Positions 29,039 to 39,080 are shown, numbered from the stretch's first letter. The stretch: 64,000 bases of DNA from Aerococcus sp. Group 1 (GCF_000193205.1 NC_015278.1:992001-1056000); one strand, 5' to 3'. Numbers and translations are program-made. Notes: generated by a model not told the origin, from the sequence alone.

Positions 29039-29986
29039 ATGGGGAAATCCCTATCATTTCCTAAACAAGAACAACGGTATTTACGCCTAGCTGTAGATGC
29101 CTATCTCAACGACCGCAATAACGATGCGGTCGATCTCTTTTACCAAGCGCGACAAATTGCTAATACATTGACTGACCTGCAAGAATCAGCTTTAGAAGTT
29201 TTTTGTGAAAAAGCCTGTTACCAGGAAGCTATCGATCTTTTTGATGAGATAATTATTAAGCAAGATTGTATCAATGCAGCCAATAATTGGATTCAATATT
29301 TTGAGGATCTGGCGGATAGCTATAGTGGGTTAGAAGAGGCCTATAACAATGAAAAGGCTAGTAAAATTCCTTATGAATTTTTAGACCTTTTAACCTCCGC
29401 TGATTTTTCTCCTCTAGCTGATGACTTACCTATTTCGCCTGAGGAATTTGCTGAGAAAATAATGAGTACTGACTTATTAAACGCTAAAGAACAGACTTTG
29501 ATTTATCAAAACTTACAGAGCCTCCCTTTTGATGAAGCGAAAGAGTTGATTTATATTCTCCTCCAATCCATACGAATTCATCTTATTTTTCAGACGGACT
29601 TAATTCATCTTCTGGTAGAAAACCAAGAAAAAGGTTCTTATTATTTAAGGGACTGGCAAGGAGAAAAACGTCTAGTTGATTTTGCTGATTTGAAATTAGC
29701 TACAGATGAGCCGGCTTTTAAGGCAGGGGTTGGTTATATTGATAAGCTTTATCAAGACGATCCTTTTTTGATGGAAATTATGCACCAAGAGTGGCTACTC
29801 TTTTATTGTGCGGTTTACCCCTTTTTTGATACTTTAAACATGGAAGTAAAGGAAGTTATCAAGGGACTAAGTGAGATTATGGGGCATGTTAATGCAGCAA
29901 ATGATATGAAATATCAAAAAATTCGGACCATCCGAAACTTAATTTATGATGGTATTGGAGGTCAAAATGATCCGCATAACCATTGA
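29039..29986 (+). CDS. Unrecognised cytoplasmic protein, possibly TPR-like
   Basis: A 315-residue acidic protein that I do not recognise. The N-terminal 100 residues have paired-helix spacing that recalls TPR repeats (YLRLAVDAYLNDRNNDAVDLFYQA, then LQESALEVFCEKACYQEAIDLF, each seen in shorter pieces). The rest is helical with many Leu, Asp and Glu, and without membrane segments. The ATG at 29039 follows AAAGAGG; an ATG 12 codons earlier is unlikely. The end overlaps the start of the RNase H-like gene by 20 bases, so the two are translationally linked. YrrB, a TPR gene, lies by mnmA in Bacillus but this does not obviously match it. Confidence 0.7.
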   Translation: MGKSLSFPKQEQRYLRLAVDAYLNDRNNDAVDLFYQARQIANTLTDLQESALEVFCEKACYQEAIDLFDEIIIKQDCINAANNWIQYFEDLADSYSGLEEAYNNEKASKIPYEFLDLLTSADFSPLADDLPISPEEFAEKIMSTDLLNAKEQTLIYQNLQSLPFDEAKELIYILLQSIRIHLIFQTDLIHLLVENQEKGSYYLRDWQGEKRLVDFADLKLATDEPAFKAGVGYIDKLYQDDPFLMEIMHQEWLLFYCAVYPFFDTLNMEVKEVIKGLSEIMGHVNAANDMKYQKIRTIRNLIYDGIGGQNDPHNH

Positions 29987-30374
29987 TGCATCCGTTGATG
30001 TAGAAACGGGACATGCAGGTATAGGTTGCGTATGGCTCGAAAATGGTGAGCAATACCAATTAAAATATAGCTTGACGGAGAGAATGGATAATCATTTGGC
30101 TGAGTTTTACGCCTTACACTATGCCTTAAATGCTCTGCTCAAGAAGGGGAGAGAGGCGGAGTGGATTCTTTGCCAAAGTGATAGCCGTATTGTAGTGGAT
30201 TCGGTGAATAAACAATATCACAAACGTGATCCCTACAAGACTTTGTTAAAAGTTTGCTTAAAGCAAATAGATAAATTTGCAAATTTTACTTTAGTCTGGG
30301 TCCCTGAAAGCCAAACCAAGGGAGCCGACCGCTTGGCTCGACAAGCCATGCGCCAGTCTAGAGGCCAAAAATAG
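29967..30374 (+). CDS. RNase H-like protein (reverse-transcriptase-type RNase H fold)
   Basis: A 135-residue protein of the RNase HI-like family. Acidic active-site positions are seen in ITIDASVD, HLAEFYALHYAL, QSDSRIVVDSV and KGADRLARQA (D-E-D-D pattern). It may cut the RNA strand of RNA:DNA hybrids, but small relatives in lactic acid bacteria are not well characterised. Start ATG at 29967 follows GGAGGTCAAA and lies inside the preceding gene. A terminator follows. Confidence 0.82.
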   Translation: MIRITIDASVDVETGHAGIGCVWLENGEQYQLKYSLTERMDNHLAEFYALHYALNALLKKGREAEWILCQSDSRIVVDSVNKQYHKRDPYKTLLKVCLKQIDKFANFTLVWVPESQTKGADRLARQAMRQSRGQK

Positions 30375-30431
30375 CAAATTAATTATCTTGCAGTAAAATG
30401 ATAGTGCTTGACATAAGTGCTAAATTCTTAA

Positions 30432-30480
30432 CAAATCAAAAGGCGGCCAGGAATAGATTTCCCGGTCGCCTTTTGATTTG
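30432..30480. terminator. Bidirectional terminator
   Basis: AAATCAAAAGGCGGCC and GGTCGCCTTTTGATTT form a long stem with A's and T's at its base, between the convergent RNase H-like gene and the FMN/PAS gene. Confidence 0.85.
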
Positions 30481-30502
30481 TTCCTAGTCGCGTAAAATGA
30501 GT

Positions 30503-32147
30503 TTAATAAAGGGTTGAAGGTGAGGAATTAGCGTCTGTTTGCTTATCGTCCTTTTCTTTATCTTTGCTTTGACTTTCTTCAATTTCAGCTTTTCCAGCTT
30601 TGACTTCATCTGCTTTTAAGGAGGCACTAGAGATAGTGTCTTCGTTAGGACTTGCCTTGGCTTCCTCATCTTTGCCACTCTTCTTGACAGTTGGGCTTGA
30701 CATGCTATCAAGATTTTCGCCGTCCATAGCCGCCACCCGATCTAAGCGTTTTAATTCTCTTACCGTGTAATCGCGGCCAGGGTCATTTTCAACCTTAGTT
30801 GCATAGTACTCTTCTAATTCTTCTTCCGTTTCATTTAATAATTTGTTTGGAATATTTGGATCGCCAAAGCTGCCGCGACGAACAGGTTCATCGATCGTAT
30901 CAAGGATACCTTGTCCATTATAGGTCCAACCTAATAAACCAATGTATTTTCCTTGACTATCAAACAAGGCCTGGTAGGTAATAAATAATTTATCACCATT
31001 GCCGTCGACATACCAGAATGAATAACTTTTTCTTTGTCGGGTTGCTAATTCATAGGTTAATTTTCTGGAAACGCCACGGGCTTGTGGTGGGTGACAGTCT
31101 GTATAAAGTTCGCCTAGGTGAGAAGTTGAATAGGTATATGTCTTAGCATCTTCGTTAAAGTATTGGAAGCGTAAGTCTGGTCCAACAAAGATCAGTTCTT
31201 CTCCAATGGCATTCAAAATAGCGTTAATTTGTTCGAGGGTCAAACTACCATTTTTAAAGTTAACCCGCATCTCATCTTTGATAGGGGATTCTGATAGGCG
31301 GTCTTCATAAGTGATATCAGAAGCATCTGTTAAGATATGCATGGTATTTTGACGCATTTGTTGGCTAGATTGACTAGCCCCTGAAATCGAGTCAAATTCA
31401 AACTGTTGTAGATCGAGAATTTGTTGGCGCATTTTATCAATGGCAGGTTTTTGATCCATCAATTTATCGCTAGTTAAGTCATACTGTAGGTCCTCAATGG
31501 CGTTTTTCGAGAAAGTCATGGTCACACGCATGTCATCACTTTCAGAAGTATACTTGCCGGCCTTGTATTTAGCTAAAGGTTCACGTTGACCACTAGCTAC
31601 CTCTAAGGCAAAGTTAACGGCATTTTTAATCCCGTTTGAGGAGAGGGAAGCCCCGGAAACGCCATCAACTTCGGTCGAATTCGCTTCAAGAATTCGTTTA
31701 ATGACTATCGGCATGGCTCTCCCACCAATTTCAGCCGTGTCATATTGTTGGGTAACTTCAATGTCTTCAATTTTATCTTTTGAAACAGTGACATTGACTT
31801 GAATGTGGGCTGAGAACCCCTTGGCTTCACCGGCATAGGTTCCTGGGGTATAGGTGATTTCTTTTTCTTCAATGCCTTGCGCCCGGTTTAGGGCCTTACC
31901 GACCGCCTTCTTAAAGGCCTTAGTTGTTCCTGAAGCCCCGGAAACCCCATCAATATCCACAGAATTATTTTCTAGAGCACGCTCGATAAGAATAGGAAGT
32001 GCTTTGCCGCCGACATTAGGCGTTTCCTTTTGAATAATGACATCAATTTTTTTCAATAGCCTCTTCACTAACTGTAACATTAACCTTTAGTGGCCCAGCA
32101 AAGCCCTGGGCATCGCCAGAATAAACTCCTGCTTTATATTTAGCCAT
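30503..32147 (-). CDS. Triple FMN-binding domain protein with a DUF438-like PAS domain; apparent frameshift at an A7 run
   Basis: With the frame restored this is a 547-residue protein without a signal peptide. Two FMN_bind domains occupy about residues 1-85 and 90-180. They are aligned repeats ending in GVSGASGTT and GVSGASLSS, the Ser/Thr type that ApbE flavinylates. A third, more diverged copy has ISGASQSS. Next is a PAS domain with CHPP, as in DUF438 proteins (FVGPDLRFQYFN, DCHPPQARGVSR, FWYVDGNGDKLF), and then a Lys/Glu/Ser-rich disordered tail. The ATG at 32147 follows AGGAGAATCGATT. The frame reads EAIEKN-stop; removing one A of the A7 run at 32048-32054 gives EAIEKIDVII and the full protein. 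It is divergent from a TetR gene and close to a related flavin reductase gene. Confidence 0.82.
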
Positions 32148-32358
32148 AATCGATTCTCCTTTTCTTAGATTATGATCTTTGTCATGAAAATCACTACTTA
32201 TCTATTTGTTCACAATATCTATGATTCCTTGCCCCCTAATTCTTTAGTTTACTTATAATTTATCATAAAGCGATGACTTCTTAGCGATACAAAATATTTC
32301 CTTTGTTTTTATTAGCTCTTACTTATAAAATAAAGGCTAGTGAGGGGAGAGTCCGCCA

Positions 32359-33003
32359 ATGAAAATTAAGAATCGAATTACTAATGCTTTTAGTCATTTA
32401 ATGGTTGAGAAGGGGTTTGATCATATTGTTGTTGAAGATATATTAAAGGAAGCCGGCGTTGCCCGGTCGACTTTTTACCGCCGCTTTCATGATAAGTATG
32501 ATGTGATGAATTATTATTTTGTCAGAGAATTAGCAGAGAACAGTTCACCCTATGAAAAGAGTTTAGAATTCTATGCCAGGTCAGTGGCTGAATATTATTA
32601 TATTGTGGCTAAGGATCCGCTTTATTACCAGGAAGCCTTTAAAACAGTAGGACAAAATTCCTTTTCACATTTCATTTTTGATAATTTTTATCAATGGCTA
32701 ATTAAAATGAAACAAGCAGCCAGTGGCAGTGACTATGTGTCTACTGAAGATCTCTATGCTTTTTCCTTTGCTTCAGCGGGATGTTTGGAGATGATCAGTC
32801 GTTGGGTAAAGGAAGAGATGCGGATTCCAATGATCGAGATTACTCAATGGGAACTCAGGAATGCGCCTGGGGCGGTTCTAGAAATGTTTCAAGATTCAGA
32901 CCTAGCCAGTCGTCAATATATTACTAAGGAAAAGATTCAAAAGATTTTAAACGATGTTCAGCTAGAAGTCTCTGAACGACCGGACTACTTCAAAAGCAAG
33001 TAA
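32359..33003 (+). CDS. TetR/AcrR family transcriptional regulator
   Basis: A 214-residue regulator. The N-terminal DNA-binding domain has VVEDILKEAGVARSTFYRRF with the usual FYRRFHDKYDVM end. The C-terminal domain is helical and has no family match I can name. It is divergent from the FMN/PAS gene with a 211-base gap and upstream of the mscS and flavin reductase genes, so it may control one or both. The weak site GAGGGGAGAGTCCGCCA precedes the ATG. The effector is unknown. Confidence 0.85.
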   Translation: MKIKNRITNAFSHLMVEKGFDHIVVEDILKEAGVARSTFYRRFHDKYDVMNYYFVRELAENSSPYEKSLEFYARSVAEYYYIVAKDPLYYQEAFKTVGQNSFSHFIFDNFYQWLIKMKQAASGSDYVSTEDLYAFSFASAGCLEMISRWVKEEMRIPMIEITQWELRNAPGAVLEMFQDSDLASRQYITKEKIQKILNDVQLEVSERPDYFKSK

Positions 33004-33141
33004 ATATTTTAGTCCGATCTTTTCTTTGCTTGGAAAACAGGTAAAATAGGTCTGCTAGATTGGACGGTACAAAATTATAAATACATGCTAAACTAGGCAT
33101 AAGAAGTGTGACTAATTTTTTGTTGTTTAAAGGATGAGGGC

Positions 33142-34026
33142 ATGCATCAATTCTTAGATTACTTAAACAGTGACCAATCTGATTCCGATTTATTTGTCAA
33201 AAATGTTTTGATTTCTTTAGGACTTATTTTAATTGGGTTTTTATTTATGAAGGCCTTGGGTTGGTTCTTACCCCGCTTATTTAAACGAGACAGTACAGCG
33301 CAGGCCTTTATCCGGGTTACCCGTTTAATTTTGATCCTCTTAATTAGCTTTTTTATTTTAAGTATTTGGTTTACCCGAGTGGAATTATTCGGTGTAATGA
33401 TAATTATCGTGGTTGGTTTTGCGGCTTTAGCGTCTAAAGACATTATCGTTGACTTGGTTGCTTATATTTATATCTATGTTCGCTCGCCCCTGAGAATAGG
33501 TAGTGCAATCGATATTAATGGCGTTTCCGGTGAAGTAGTCGATTTTGACTTTTTACAAATTAACTTGGCTGAGATTGGCAAGTTAACTGAAAAACGCTCC
33601 TATACCGGACGCTATGTTTCGGTACCTAACCGTTGGATATTTGACCACGCTGTATATAATTACAATCATGACAGTCCTTTTGTTGTGGTTGACGTCATGG
33701 TGCCGGTTGATTTCAAAGAAGATACTGAAGAAGTGATGAAGATTACCGCCCGGGTAGCTTATGAACAATACAGCAAATTTATGGATAAATGCGACGATGA
33801 ATCCTTAGAAATCTTTGAACGAAAAATGGAAAGTTTAGGAGCTGATAAAAAGCCTAAGATTCGTATCGAGGTAGGAAATAGCGCCTATAAGGTTTTTGTT
33901 GAATTCTTTACTAGTTATGATGCTATTGGTCAAAATAAGATGTTGATGCAGAACGCTCTTTACCAAACCTTTATGAATAAAGGTATTGAGGTGCCAATTA
34001 TTCCAGTGGTTAAGGTTGAAAATTAG
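33142..34026 (+). CDS. Small-conductance mechanosensitive channel, MscS family
   Basis: A 294-residue membrane channel. The first helices lie at about residues 18-38 (VLISLGLILIGFLFMKALGWF) and 55-95. The pore-lining helix region is VVGFAALASKDIIVDLVAYI, and the beta domain has IDINGVSGEVVDFDFLQI and SVPNRWIF. The C-terminal alpha/beta domain is present. It would relieve turgor after osmotic downshock. Between TetR and the flavin reductase, it may or may not belong to that group. Confidence 0.88.
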   Translation: MHQFLDYLNSDQSDSDLFVKNVLISLGLILIGFLFMKALGWFLPRLFKRDSTAQAFIRVTRLILILLISFFILSIWFTRVELFGVMIIIVVGFAALASKDIIVDLVAYIYIYVRSPLRIGSAIDINGVSGEVVDFDFLQINLAEIGKLTEKRSYTGRYVSVPNRWIFDHAVYNYNHDSPFVVVDVMVPVDFKEDTEEVMKITARVAYEQYSKFMDKCDDESLEIFERKMESLGADKKPKIRIEVGNSAYKVFVEFFTSYDAIGQNKMLMQNALYQTFMNKGIEVPIIPVVKVEN

Positions 34027-34139
34027 ATTTAGACTAGTTTTTCTTAAGCCGTTCTTAGTTTGCTTTAGTAGGAAAGTGCTTTCATGGTACACTAGCAATA
34101 AGAAGATTTTCCTATTAAAAAAGAAAGGGTTATGTGATT

Positions 34140-35957
34140 ATGAGTAATAAATTTAAAGCGGTGGTGGAGGGCTTCCATGGCCCGATTCAAGTAGAAGTAG
34201 GCATTGATCCAAAGCTAGGAAAAATCGATTCGCTTGATGTAGATTATAGTGACCAGGCCCTGGTGGGAGGTCTAGGAATTGAACAAATGAAGAAAAATAT
34301 CCTAGCCAAGGGATCGAGTAGTGTTGACGCCATAACTGGAGCTAGTTTTTCAACTCGGGCTTTGCGATCAGCGGTTGAAAAAGCGGTTGCACTCGCTCAA
34401 GGAAAAATATCAACAGCTGATGCCTTGGACCCTAGTATATTTGCTAAGGTTGAGGATGGAATAGATGCGACTTCGTCGGCTAGTCAAAAATCGAAATCCG
34501 GGCCTAAGAATACTTCCCCAGTGGAGCCAGCCATCCCATACCGTGATGACCTTGATCCAGCTGAAACTTATGATGTCATTGTGGTTGGGGCTGGAGGAAC
34601 TGGGCTAGCGGCTGCTTGTGAAGCCAGTCAAGCGGGCCTCAAGGTCTTAATTTGTGAAAAAGCAGGCATTGCCGGCGGAACTACTAATTATTCAGGCGGT
34701 GTAATACAGGCTGCTGGTACTGACCAACAAAAAGAATTTACCGAATTTACTGATGACAGCCCAGCAAAACATTATCAGTTATGGTTAAAGGCAGGCGAAG
34801 AGAGTCTTGACCCTGAACTGGTTAAAGATTTGGCCCAAGGCGCTCCAGACAATATCAAATGGTTAGAGCGTTTAGGTATTCACTGGACCTCTGTTTATGG
34901 GCATAGCCATATCCCTTATATTGAAGAAGACCTCCATGCGGATCGGATCCATGTCTATGAAGGGGGCGGTGCCGGAGGCCAAGGGGTGGTCTTAACTCAA
35001 CACCTCCTCCAAGCGGCCTTAGCAGCGGGAGCTGAAATTAAGTATAATACCACAGCAGTTTCTTTAGTTCATCAAGGGAAAAAAGTTGTCGGATTGCTGG
35101 CTAAATCGGCAGGAGAAAGACAGTTTTACCTGGCTAATAAGGGGATTGTCTTAGCAACGGCTTCCATTGACCATAATCCAGCCTTAGCCCGTGACTTAAG
35201 CCTCCAACACTATCATGATTTAAAATATAATACTTGTCTTTCAACAGCAACCAATACTGGGGACGGAATTCTCTTAGGCCAGTCTGTAGGGGCCGCTATT
35301 GGTGGATTTGGAGGATGTATTGATTTTTGTGGAAAAACTGGTAACGCAACGGATAACCGGGTCCCTACTTTTCCAATGATTATGGTTAATGGACAAGGCG
35401 ATCGTTTTGTTTGTGAAGATGCAACTTATGCCTATCACTACCGGGCAATTTTCCAAGAAGAGAAAAAATTATTTAAGCCAACCTATATGATTTTTAACCA
35501 GGGAGCTTTAGGCGCTCCAGGAAGTCCTTGGACTGAAGAAAATATCCAGGCAGATATAGAATCCGGTCTGGTGATTAGTGGAGATAGTTTGGAAGACTTA
35601 GCCCAAAAGCTAGAGATTCCTTATGAGAATTTACTCGCTACGATTGAAGAGTGGAACCGTTTTGCTCAAGATGGCTTAGATCCCTTATATGGAAGAAAAA
35701 CTGGCGTGCAAGCCCTTGATCAAGCGCCTTACTATGCATATCAAAATTCAGCAAGTAATCTGGGCTCGCTTGGGGGACTAAGGATTAATACCGATGGCCA
35801 AGTACTGGATGTTTTCGGCCAGGTGATACCCGGCTTATATGCAGCGGGGCTTAATGCCGGTGAGTGGATTGGTCCTTACTATCCTGGCTCTGGTACAGCA
35901 ATTTCAGGGATCATTCACCAGGGGCGTAAAGCAGCCCAGGCCATGGCTAGGGCTTAG
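34140..35957 (+). CDS. FMN-binding plus FAD-dependent reductase (fumarate/urocanate reductase family)
   Basis: A 605-residue cytoplasmic flavoprotein. Residues 1-95 are one FMN_bind domain with the flavinylation-type motif DAITGASFST. A linker follows, then a FAD_binding_2 domain with YDVIVVGAGGTGLAAACEAS and the end motif GLYAAGLNAGEWIGPYYPGSGTA. Relatives reduce fumarate, urocanate, acrylates or other activated double bonds; the substrate here cannot be read from the sequence. The ATG at 34140 is chosen 10 bases after GAAAGGG; GTG at 34134 is possible. Its FMN domain resembles those of the protein at 30503-32147, which suggests electron flow between the two. No export signal is seen. Confidence 0.87.
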   Translation: MSNKFKAVVEGFHGPIQVEVGIDPKLGKIDSLDVDYSDQALVGGLGIEQMKKNILAKGSSSVDAITGASFSTRALRSAVEKAVALAQGKISTADALDPSIFAKVEDGIDATSSASQKSKSGPKNTSPVEPAIPYRDDLDPAETYDVIVVGAGGTGLAAACEASQAGLKVLICEKAGIAGGTTNYSGGVIQAAGTDQQKEFTEFTDDSPAKHYQLWLKAGEESLDPELVKDLAQGAPDNIKWLERLGIHWTSVYGHSHIPYIEEDLHADRIHVYEGGGAGGQGVVLTQHLLQAALAAGAEIKYNTTAVSLVHQGKKVVGLLAKSAGERQFYLANKGIVLATASIDHNPALARDLSLQHYHDLKYNTCLSTATNTGDGILLGQSVGAAIGGFGGCIDFCGKTGNATDNRVPTFPMIMVNGQGDRFVCEDATYAYHYRAIFQEEKKLFKPTYMIFNQGALGAPGSPWTEENIQADIESGLVISGDSLEDLAQKLEIPYENLLATIEEWNRFAQDGLDPLYGRKTGVQALDQAPYYAYQNSASNLGSLGGLRINTDGQVLDVFGQVIPGLYAAGLNAGEWIGPYYPGSGTAISGIIHQGRKAAQAMARA

Positions 35958-35980
35958 TCCAGTCAATAATTACATTTTAC

Positions 35981-36053
35981 GGGCAGAAGTGATGGTTACT
36001 TTCTGATAGCCATTAAGACTAAGGAAAGGAACGATTACTTCTGCCCTTTATTT
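35981..36053 (+). terminator. Rho-independent terminator
   Basis: GGGCAGAAGT (35981-35990) pairs with ACTTCTGCCC (36037-36046), with ATGG/CCAT inside, followed by a T-rich tail. Confidence 0.78.
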
Positions 36054-36145
36054 CTAGAAGGAGAAGGGATTGGTTAACAAAATAGCGAGCAAAAATTCAT
36101 CAAGTTAATGAAAGAAAGCAAGCGAAAATAAGAAAGGATTTAGCA

Positions 36146-37408
36146 ATGCAAAATCAGAAAATTAAAAATATGGTCCATATTGGGCTTGCTTATTTAGGAG
36201 TAATTATCGGTGCCGGTTTTGCTTCTGGAAAGGAAATGTTACAGTATTTTGTTTCTTTTGGTAAGTGGGGAATAGTCGGTCTCTGCCTTTCAGCGCTTTT
36301 ATTTATTGTGGGTGGCGTGATTCTCCTTCAATTTGGATCCTACTACAAGGCTCAAGAACACAGTGAAGTCTTTAACAATATTTCTTCTCCCTTTGTTTCT
36401 AAAGTAATAGACTTTATTATTAACTTTAACCTCTTTTGTACTGGATTTGTAATGATTGCTGGGGCAGGGACTAACCTCAACCAGCAGTTCGATTGGCCGA
36501 TTTGGATTGGGGCGTTACTCTTGTCCATTTTGGTGATTGCGACAGCTTATTTGGACGTCGATAAGGTGACCACCTTGATTGGTGCTATAACACCCTTTGT
36601 AATTATTTTTCTAATCGCACTTCTCATTTATACCCTTGTTCAACAACCGCTTAGCTTTGATGAAGCGATGGCTATTTCTTGGGCCCAGGAAACGACCTTA
36701 CCGAATTGGTTTATTTCCACTATTAATTACTCTTGTTTAGCCCTTATGCTAGCTATGTCGATGGCTATGGTCATCGGAGGTGAGCAATATAGTCCTAAAC
36801 AAGCTGGGGTTGGCGGATTCTTTGGGGGAGCCTTGGTCACCTTATTACTCTTTGCTTCCTTCTTTTCTATCAGTTTAAATATTAATAGCGTTGCAAGCAG
36901 TTCTATGCCTCTATTGGAACTATATAACAAGGTTCATCCGATTTTGGGAACGCTCATGGCCTTGATTATTTTCGGCATGATTTATAACACAGCTATAGGG
37001 ACCTATTATGCGCTTGCTAAAAGGGTGGTTCGTACTAAGCCACAATATTTTTCAAAAGCAATGATTATCTTAGTAGTCCTTGGCTTTGCTCTTTCATTTA
37101 TCGGCTTTGAAACCTTGGTGGCCTATCTCTTCCCCTTAATTGGTTATTTAGGTATTTTTGTGATGGCACTATTAATTATTCAATGGCTATTACGCTACCG
37201 TAAAATTCATCGCGAAAATAAAATCAGAGACCGATTGATAAAACATGAAATTGATCGCATTGATGAGGAATATGACTTTGATACTCGCGATAAGAAACAT
37301 ATGGAGCGCTTATATGATGAATCTAATGTTGAAAATAAACAGTTGAAAGCAGAAGTTCAAGAGCTAGGTAAAACCATCTATGAAGAAGAAAATAACACGG
37401 AGGAATAA
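36146..37408 (+). CDS. YkvI-like transporter family membrane protein
   Basis: A 420-residue protein with about ten to eleven membrane helices and the N-terminal segment YLGVIIGAGFASGKEMLQYF, the hallmark of the YkvI group (COG3949) in the LeuT-fold superfamily. The substrate is unknown. Unusual here is a charged C-terminal tail of about 70 residues after the last helix (RKIHRENKIRDRLIKHEIDR and more), probably a cytoplasmic helix or coiled coil. The ribosome site AGAAAGGATTTAGCA precedes the ATG at 36146. Not obviously part of an operon. Confidence 0.82.
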   Translation: MQNQKIKNMVHIGLAYLGVIIGAGFASGKEMLQYFVSFGKWGIVGLCLSALLFIVGGVILLQFGSYYKAQEHSEVFNNISSPFVSKVIDFIINFNLFCTGFVMIAGAGTNLNQQFDWPIWIGALLLSILVIATAYLDVDKVTTLIGAITPFVIIFLIALLIYTLVQQPLSFDEAMAISWAQETTLPNWFISTINYSCLALMLAMSMAMVIGGEQYSPKQAGVGGFFGGALVTLLLFASFFSISLNINSVASSSMPLLELYNKVHPILGTLMALIIFGMIYNTAIGTYYALAKRVVRTKPQYFSKAMIILVVLGFALSFIGFETLVAYLFPLIGYLGIFVMALLIIQWLLRYRKIHRENKIRDRLIKHEIDRIDEEYDFDTRDKKHMERLYDESNVENKQLKAEVQELGKTIYEEENNTEE

Positions 37409-37579
37409 GCCCTTAACCATATTAAACGAGTACAATATTTTAAAGTTTTCACTTAAAATTTCAATCTTTTATCAAACTTTCTTTTTTCACAAGGGGTTTT
37501 ATCCTAATATTTCGAAAAGATTAAGTATAATTGGGTTGATGCCTTGCTATTTAGGTCATTAAGGAAATGAGGATATAAT

Positions 37580-39055
37580 ATGAACGGAACCATGATGCAG
37601 TATTTTGAATGGGAGCTTCCTGATGATGGGAAACATTGGCAGCGTCTAGCTAGTGATGCTAGTCATTTGGCAAAAAAAGGCTTTAGTCATGTGTGGATGC
37701 CACCAGCATGTAAGGGAACTGGAAGGAATGATGTAGGTTATGGCATCTATGACTTATATGATCTGGGAGAGTTTGATCAGAAAGGAAGCTTGCGGACGAA
37801 ATACGGTAGTAAAGTGGATTATTTAGCTGCCATTCAAGCCTTGAAAGACCAACAAATTAGCCCCTTAGCTGATGTGGTTTTAAATCATAAAGCTGGCGCT
37901 GATCAAACAGAAAGCTTCCAAGCCTATGAAGTAGATCCTAACAATCGACAAAGAAAAATCAGTCAGGCTCATGAAATTGAGGGCTGGACCAAGTTTACCT
38001 TCCCGGGGCGAAAGGGAAAATACAGCGATTTTACCTGGAATTGGACCCACTTTTCGGGAGTTGATTATGACCAAACTAAGGATCAAAAGGGCATATTTAT
38101 GATTAAGGGCCTTAACAAAGGTTGGTCAAATAATGAAGATGTCGATGATGAGAATGGTAATTATGACTATTTAATGTATGCAGATATTGATTATGATAAT
38201 CCTGAAGTGAGAGCAGAAGTTCTAGACTGGGCCTTATGGTTTATCAAGGAAACTGGGGTTAGCGGCTTTCGTTTGGATGCCTTAAAGCATATTGATGATG
38301 ATTTTATTGACAGGCTTTGCGACAAAATACTTAATGAATTTCCTAATTTCTACTTTATTGGCGAGTATTGGAAGGGTGATTATCAAAGTTTAGAAAATTA
38401 TTTAAAGGAAACGGAACTCAATATCGATCTCTTCGATGTTAAGCTCCATCAGAACTTTTATGCAGCATCAACTTCTTGGGATCACTTTGATATGTCTACT
38501 ATTTTGGAAGATACATTATTGAAAAATAACCCGACCTTGGCCATCTCTTTCGTTGATAACCACGATTCCCAACCGGGACAGTCCCTTGAATCTTGGGTGG
38601 AAGATTGGTTTAAGCCTATAGCCTACGCCCTCATTCTCCTACATGAGAATGGCTTACCCTGTGTTTTCTATGGCGATTATTACGGTATTCAAGGAGACCA
38701 GCCTATCTCAAATAAGCGAGCCATGTTAGATACCTTGTTAGACTTACGTCGGGATAAAGCCTATGGCAAACAAAATAACTATTTTGACCATCCCAATTGT
38801 GTTGGCTTTACCAGGCAGGGAGACCAAGACCATCCTAGTGGTTTGGCTGTATTAATGTCTAACGGGGAGGGCGGCTATAAGGAGATGAATGTAGGGGAAG
38901 AACATGCCCAGGAGCAGTGGGGACTCGTCTTTTCATCAAAGGATATGGATCAGTCTGTAGTTACTATTTCTGAAAAGGGCCTGGCTTGTTTTACCTGTCC
39001 AGCCGGAGGAGTTGCTGTTTGGAGCAAATATGAAGAAGACGAAGCTAGCGAATGA
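37580..39055 (+). CDS. Cytoplasmic alpha-amylase, GH13 family
   Basis: A 491-residue glycoside hydrolase 13 enzyme that cuts alpha-1,4 glucans, without a signal peptide. Conserved regions are DVVLNHKAGAD, GFRLDALKH with the nucleophile Asp, FIGEYW with the acid Glu, and FVDNHDSQPG with the third acidic residue. The N-terminus NGTMMQYFEW is typical of the liquefying amylase subfamily (GH13_5). Being intracellular, it probably degrades glycogen or imported maltodextrins. A -10-like TATAAT lies about 50 bases upstream. The next gene starts 25 bases downstream. Confidence 0.92.
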   Translation: MNGTMMQYFEWELPDDGKHWQRLASDASHLAKKGFSHVWMPPACKGTGRNDVGYGIYDLYDLGEFDQKGSLRTKYGSKVDYLAAIQALKDQQISPLADVVLNHKAGADQTESFQAYEVDPNNRQRKISQAHEIEGWTKFTFPGRKGKYSDFTWNWTHFSGVDYDQTKDQKGIFMIKGLNKGWSNNEDVDDENGNYDYLMYADIDYDNPEVRAEVLDWALWFIKETGVSGFRLDALKHIDDDFIDRLCDKILNEFPNFYFIGEYWKGDYQSLENYLKETELNIDLFDVKLHQNFYAASTSWDHFDMSTILEDTLLKNNPTLAISFVDNHDSQPGQSLESWVEDWFKPIAYALILLHENGLPCVFYGDYYGIQGDQPISNKRAMLDTLLDLRRDKAYGKQNNYFDHPNCVGFTRQGDQDHPSGLAVLMSNGEGGYKEMNVGEEHAQEQWGLVFSSKDMDQSVVTISEKGLACFTCPAGGVAVWSKYEEDEASE

Positions 39056-39080
39056 TCATCAAAATGAAGGAGTGATCACT

